From NCBI RefSeq assembly GCF_028769735.1, contig NC_088177.1, forward strand, positions 19,970,599 through 20,034,598: a stretch of DNA of 64,000 nt, written 5' to 3'. Both the position numbers and the translations under genes were made by a program. The DNA comes from Zonotrichia leucophrys gambelii (Eukaryota; Chordata; Aves; Passeriformes; Passerellidae). The notes beneath the pieces were generated by a model. It was not told the origin of the DNA. It ran no database searches and saw only the letters and a list, made by a program, of their open reading frames with translations. This document shows, one piece after another, positions 53,201 to 59,200 of this stretch (within the stretch, counting starts at the first letter, position 1; every line of letters begins with the position of its first letter).

Positions 53201-56200
53201 AACAGTTTAAGTATAAGCACAAACAGGTGGCATGCTCAGAAAGACTCTGCTGGCACATACATTAAAAAAAAGGGGAATGTCAGGTTAAATACATACCTAG
53301 TAGGAAAGGCTTTTCAACCCCAAATCCACTTTTTTTTTTTTTACAGATGAAATAAAGGAAAAAGTATCACAAGGAGCTTTCCAAGCACCTGTTCATGACA
53401 AAAACTTTATTATGTTTTCAAAACACACATGTATTATTTTTTTTTTTAAAGCATGAAAATTTGTTACAGGAAAAGGGCTGCAATTAGTTTTGTGCCATAA
53501 GGATTCCACTTAAGAGATACACAAGCTACTGCTTTGAATCTCCTCCATATGTAACATTTACCTAAAAAGATGTGTTCTCATATATATGCCACAAACAACA
53601 TTTCAACGTTAAATATCTGCAAAATGTACAACAGCACGAACTATTCCATTAAGATAATTCTGGAACATGAGAAATCTCTCCCTAGGCATTAGCTACTGAT
53701 TTCAGTGACAGCTAGATGGATGACCAGTCTGACCTGACCAGCTTTCCTGTTGTCCAACCAAGACTGTTCAATGGTATCTGTGTATCACCCTTCAAGCTTC
53801 TAAGCCGTGAACCATGTATTCTTTATCTTTCTGCAATTTCAAATTATTAAAAGTAATTTTTATTCTTGGTCTGCAATATCATAAAACCCCTTCCTCTTGT
53901 AGAATTACATTGCTATTGTAGCAATGTATTGCTATTGCTTGTAGCAACATTGCTATTTCTGAAAACATTTCTGTGTATAAAAACACTTGCTATCTATTAG
54001 TGTGACTCACTAGCAGATGCAGCCTGTACACAAAAGCAATTGCAGCAAAGCAGCTGACACTAATTTGATGACCTGCAGCAGGGCATGTTCACCAAACTCA
54101 GCTGAAACCATGGGTTTCAAAAAGATTTTAAATCCCTGCAGTTTAGCAAAAGCACTGTTTTGAATTCAGGTGAATGCAATACACTGCTGCTACAGCAAAT
54201 ACAGATTCTCTTAATTCAGTTTAACAACAGATCACCACTCCCAAAAGCCCTAAAGCAGCTGAAGGTAATGAGAATAAATATCTAATCCTGAAACATTATT
54301 TTCCTGCAATAAGTTAGCATAGAAAGCGAATTATAATCAGGTGTTTTAAGCATTACAACCATCATGTGCCATAATGATAGGAGGAAAGATTTCAGAAAAG
54401 TATCTGCAATTCTGTTATCCACCTTATAATTTCACTGTATTCTCTCATCAACTACTGTGTAATACAAATACCTGAAGAATAATCTGAAATACAGTGTTCT
54501 TCTCATTGCCAAAGAAATATCAATTCAAACAGGAATATAATGTTGATCAGCACGTATTTTGAAGACTATACATCTTTTCACAGGAAAAAGCATCATCCTC
54601 TTGTACAGCCTGTGCACATGCAAATGCTCACACCTGCAAAAGTATTCTTTATTTACATAAAGAGGAGACCAAGTTCCTTTGTCTGTGCTTGCTTATAATC
54701 TAAAAACCTCTGCAGAGGTTCCTGCTTTGACAGCCTATTCCAATGGCAAAGCTCCAAAATTACATAAAATTTTTCTTCAGCAGACTTACTGATGATGTAC
54801 AGCAATGTGGGATGAAGAAAGGTCTAAGTCTCTCAAATTCTTCCTGTCCTCATACCCAAATTTTACGGGGGAAAAAAAAAAAAAAAAACCAACTTTTTTT
54901 CCCCCTGCTCTGGGAGCTCAAATTACTGGTAAAGTCATTGTAATAAGAGATTCTTCATACTAGGGACATTCTAAGAGTGGTATAGCTGCTTATGCAAAGT
55001 AGAACTTCTCAGGGTTTTTTTCAAGCTAAAAATCCATATGTATAAAGAATTCCAGTTTCTTTCAAGTCAGTCATTAGGTTACAGTATGTTTCAATATAAA
55101 AATGGCTGTAACAGGAATCTCAGTTCTACCGATCTACGTCACAATTTGAATCCTTTCATTGTTTTTGTTATCTTATGTGGGCATCCTTTCTCGATAATTC
55201 ACTTTTTTCAGACTTTCAGGAAATTTACAATCATCATCACCAAAAATAAACTACTACATTAGTTTTACTTTCTTCACAGTAAAACGATGCCCAATGCAAT
55301 AATGTGTTATCCCTTCAAAAATACTAAGTTCCATTACAAGTCTTTAAACAAAATTAACAGCATTATTTAACTGACTAATGGTAGCTATGAGTTTTTTGCT
55401 ATATTCATGCAGATACAATCTCCAAAGGACAAGCTCATTGCTTTTAGAAATCTATTTTTTTCATACAATTCTGCTGACTAAAATAATGGCCAAAAGCTAC
55501 CTCTCCAAGTTTAGAAGCTGAGCAAGAGGTTTCATCATTCTCATTATGGATGGAAATAGAAATCTAAGTCAGATTTAGATGGATTTTACACCATTAAAAC
55601 AGTTTTTTGCTCTAGACCTCCATTCTAATAACAGTCTTAGTTTTGTCACAACTCAACATGACTTAGTACATATTAGTTTATAATCCTGCTTTCAGCTTGT
55701 TAGCCTATCCTCAGACCTCACAGACACCATTCCCTCTTCTAGCATTTGGTTACATTCCACTGTGTGGCACATCCACCAAAACAACCTTCCCCTGCTCCCT
55801 GGAAATAAAGCATTTCATATTGAAACAGAATATATAAATGTGCCAGCAGCATGTAAAAACTGATGTTTAAAAAATACAGCATTTCTGTATGTTTTAAACA
55901 TACAGAAGACAAATCATCAAAAGAAAACCTCTTGTTGATGATTCGTCTCTGGACTTTAACAACAGAGGAGTTACTTTGATGCACTTGAACCCCAAGCCTT
56001 GAAGACTGTTCTTTGCAAGAAAGGTTATGGGCATGTGAAAAAAGACCTCTGGAAGCAATCCTGCTGTTGTGTATCTAAACCCCAGGGGCCACAACTCACC
56101 CTTCTCTCCCACCATGGCAATCCTTGGATACCCTTCTGTAGTAACATTGGCCTCCAAAGCCGTATCTCCCCCCTGAGGATTTTTTTGTAAGGCCCTACAA

Positions 56201-59200
56201 AGTAGCGCATCCCTCTCCTGGGCCACCTTCCTGCAGTACTCAGCCTCCCACAAATGCTAGAAAACCTATAAACTTCATTTATTTCTATTTCAGAACAAGG
56301 CATAGATAGTACAAGTGTTGTCCCACCTAAAACTTAGGAAATTAAACCTTTCATAGGTTATTGTGTGAAGCTCCTGAAAGAATCCAGAAATACATTTAAA
56401 AAAAAGGATTTAAGAAGTTGTAGAAATAACATGACCTGCATTTCAGCTAAGAAACAAAGACCTAAATCTAGTTGAAGTTGGCATAAGGAAAATCTACTTG
56501 GAGAAACAAAAGACAGGAAGACCAATTTCAATCCTCCTGTTAGTAACTACTGAAGACACAGAGTCAAGATAAGCCTTTTGCATTAATATAAATTCAATAT
56601 AGAATAGAGAAAAAAAAAAAAGTACACACAATCTTTCATTTACAAGTAGTGCAAACTGAAGCTGCACCACAGAAAGATCAGGGAAAAAGAAAGAAAAGAC
56701 AAAGCCAGCTGAAATACCACAAAGATTCTTCAACAACAAAAAAAAAAAAAAAAAACCACACTGCTTTTTTCCCAATACTGCTTCCTTTTAAATAGAAAAG
56801 AGTTGTTTTCCTTCATCTTAAGGATGTTTTCCTGCTCAACTTTCATATGCTGCATACAAAAGTTACATAGAGGACTGAGATAGCACTGTATCCCAACCTT
56901 TAAAGCAAGGCAACACAGCAAAAATTATTGCATCCATCTGGCAGGAGTATGTTCTTTATGTAAATGACAAACACCTGACCTGATCAGAAACACCTGGAGT
57001 TCCCCTCCATGAAAAATAGCTCAAAATAAATCAAACTTTTTTAGGGAAGGGGGAAACATCGTCATAGTCAAAAGTACTCTTCCTTATTTTTTCCTCTTTA
57101 GGATCTGCAAAACAGCTTTACTAACACCTCTCTCCTTCCCAAAAATCACATTAACAGCTTATAATTATGCATGAAGAGATAGCTTCTTTACAGCTCCTGA
57201 AAACTTCTGATTCAGAAACTCTCCAGCAGATACAGTCAGCCTCCATATAAATACAGTTTGAGTTATTTTCCACTCAAAATTTGCTAAGATTGCCCTGGGC
57301 TCTGTTTCTCCAGCAATCCTATTATCTTCAAACACCTTGCATTGCAGGATTTTTCCTTCTGCTGGCCACTGTAAGGACTTGCTCCTAGCTTTTTGTGACA
57401 AGCTGTGCCCCATGCAGTCTTCCTGCTAGCTCCTAAAATCTTGTGTATGTAGCCTGTGAAAATGAACCAAAGCAGTCGTCCAGTTCAATAAAGAGATTAA
57501 CAGTTCCTTCAAAATCCTACCTCCACCTGCAGAAGCTTAAAAAGACCACAGGTGACTCAGACCTCTTCATCAATTTTATGGATTCCTGTGAGCTTCTTCA
57601 GTGTGTTTTTATAAATAGATGTTCATTTTCGAGCATTTTGCACTAAAAATAACTTCAGAAGAACTCAAAACCAGCTAGCCTTAATTTGACTATGAGGAAA
57701 CAGGTACACAGAATTCAGAGTTTTCAAGCATCAAGTAGTTAAAATCTGCTTTTTTAAGAGCATAAAGCTAAAATAAAGTATATACTAGAACTCTGCCCCC
57801 TTGGAGATAGATCACTTTGTCAAAACTATGATGAACATTTCTTTCTTTCAGCAGTGATAAAAAGCTTTTTCCAAAAAGGAGGAATGCGAGAGGGGCTTGA
57901 TGACAAACACCTCCTCAATATGATGACATTTCACCAAAAGGGGATACAGAAAATCAGTACTAAGAAAGTTATTATAATAATAAGTTATTATTATTTATGG
58001 GGGTTTTGTTCTCTGCTACACTGTTTGCAGTGTTTAATTTCTACCAACATTTCATGAAGAACATCGCATGAAGAACATCCCTTACTTTGGGACATGATTT
58101 TTAAAGAATATTTTAAACAATTTTATATCATTATACTTCTCCAACTTCTCCAATCTCTTTCTTTCCATATGCAAATCATTTCTTCTAGTCTCACCCTCTC
58201 CTTACAGTGACTCAGCATTTCTGAGGCATTCAGGCCTAATCCCACAAACTGGCCATATTACATTATTCTGACCACTGTACAGAAGTTCCACAGAAAGGAG
58301 TCTACTGAATATTATCAATAGTTAGGGACTGTTTCCACAACATATGCCTATAAATGGCATATTAAGGTTGACAAGAAAATAGAGGCTAAAATGTATAGAC
58401 CCAAGAACAGTGAAAGAACAACAAAAACATTTTTTCCTCAAAATTTCCCACTCTATACATATAGAAGGCTGTCTTAACTTTTCTCACATTATTAAAAAAA
58501 TCCTAATGTACAGATGTCTTTCTTTACCTAACTATTATTTAATAGTTATTTACCTAACTACTTCTCTTAATTACCAGTAAGAGACATCAAAATCCCACAG
58601 GTAGGATTTATTACCATATATATCTTATATACCTTTATATTACCACATATACCTTTATATTACCATATATATCTTATATACCTCATATGTATCTTTATTA
58701 CCATATATATTTTTTAATTTTGGGAAGGATAAAAGCCAGTGTTGAAAAGAATCCCCCCCCCAAGTCAAAGCCAACCCCTAGGTATCTTTCACAATCAATT
58801 GCATTGTTTTGTTTATGGGTTGTTGTTTGGGTTTTCTTTTTACAACTTCCAGACTTCCCCCTGCCTTGATTATTGCTCTACAGAGAAGATCATAGCAAAT
58901 CTTAAACAGAACAAAATAATATAATACCAAGGAAATGCACAAGATGCAAGTTGGGGTGAAGGCGTCAGGTACGATGACCAGAAGCAAGACATGCAAAAAT
59001 CCATCCAGACAATGAACATAATCCACTCTTTTCTTCAATTAAATATAAACAGTAAATATAAAACAATCGAAATTTCATGCCAGAAGAATGAAGTCAACAT
59101 AATGGCACTCTCAATGAAGGCCCAGGACTGAGGAACCCTTCTGGGGGAAAAACTGCAGCATTAGCATTCCCTGTGCTTAAAAGGGACACAGTGAGTAGAA

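Noticed and set aside
56739..56755. Long A or T runs (also 1843-1859, 32380-32396, 36229-36243, 54873-54888, 63615-63632) as tails of processed pseudogenes
   Set aside because: No recognisable coding sequence or target-site duplication next to any of them.
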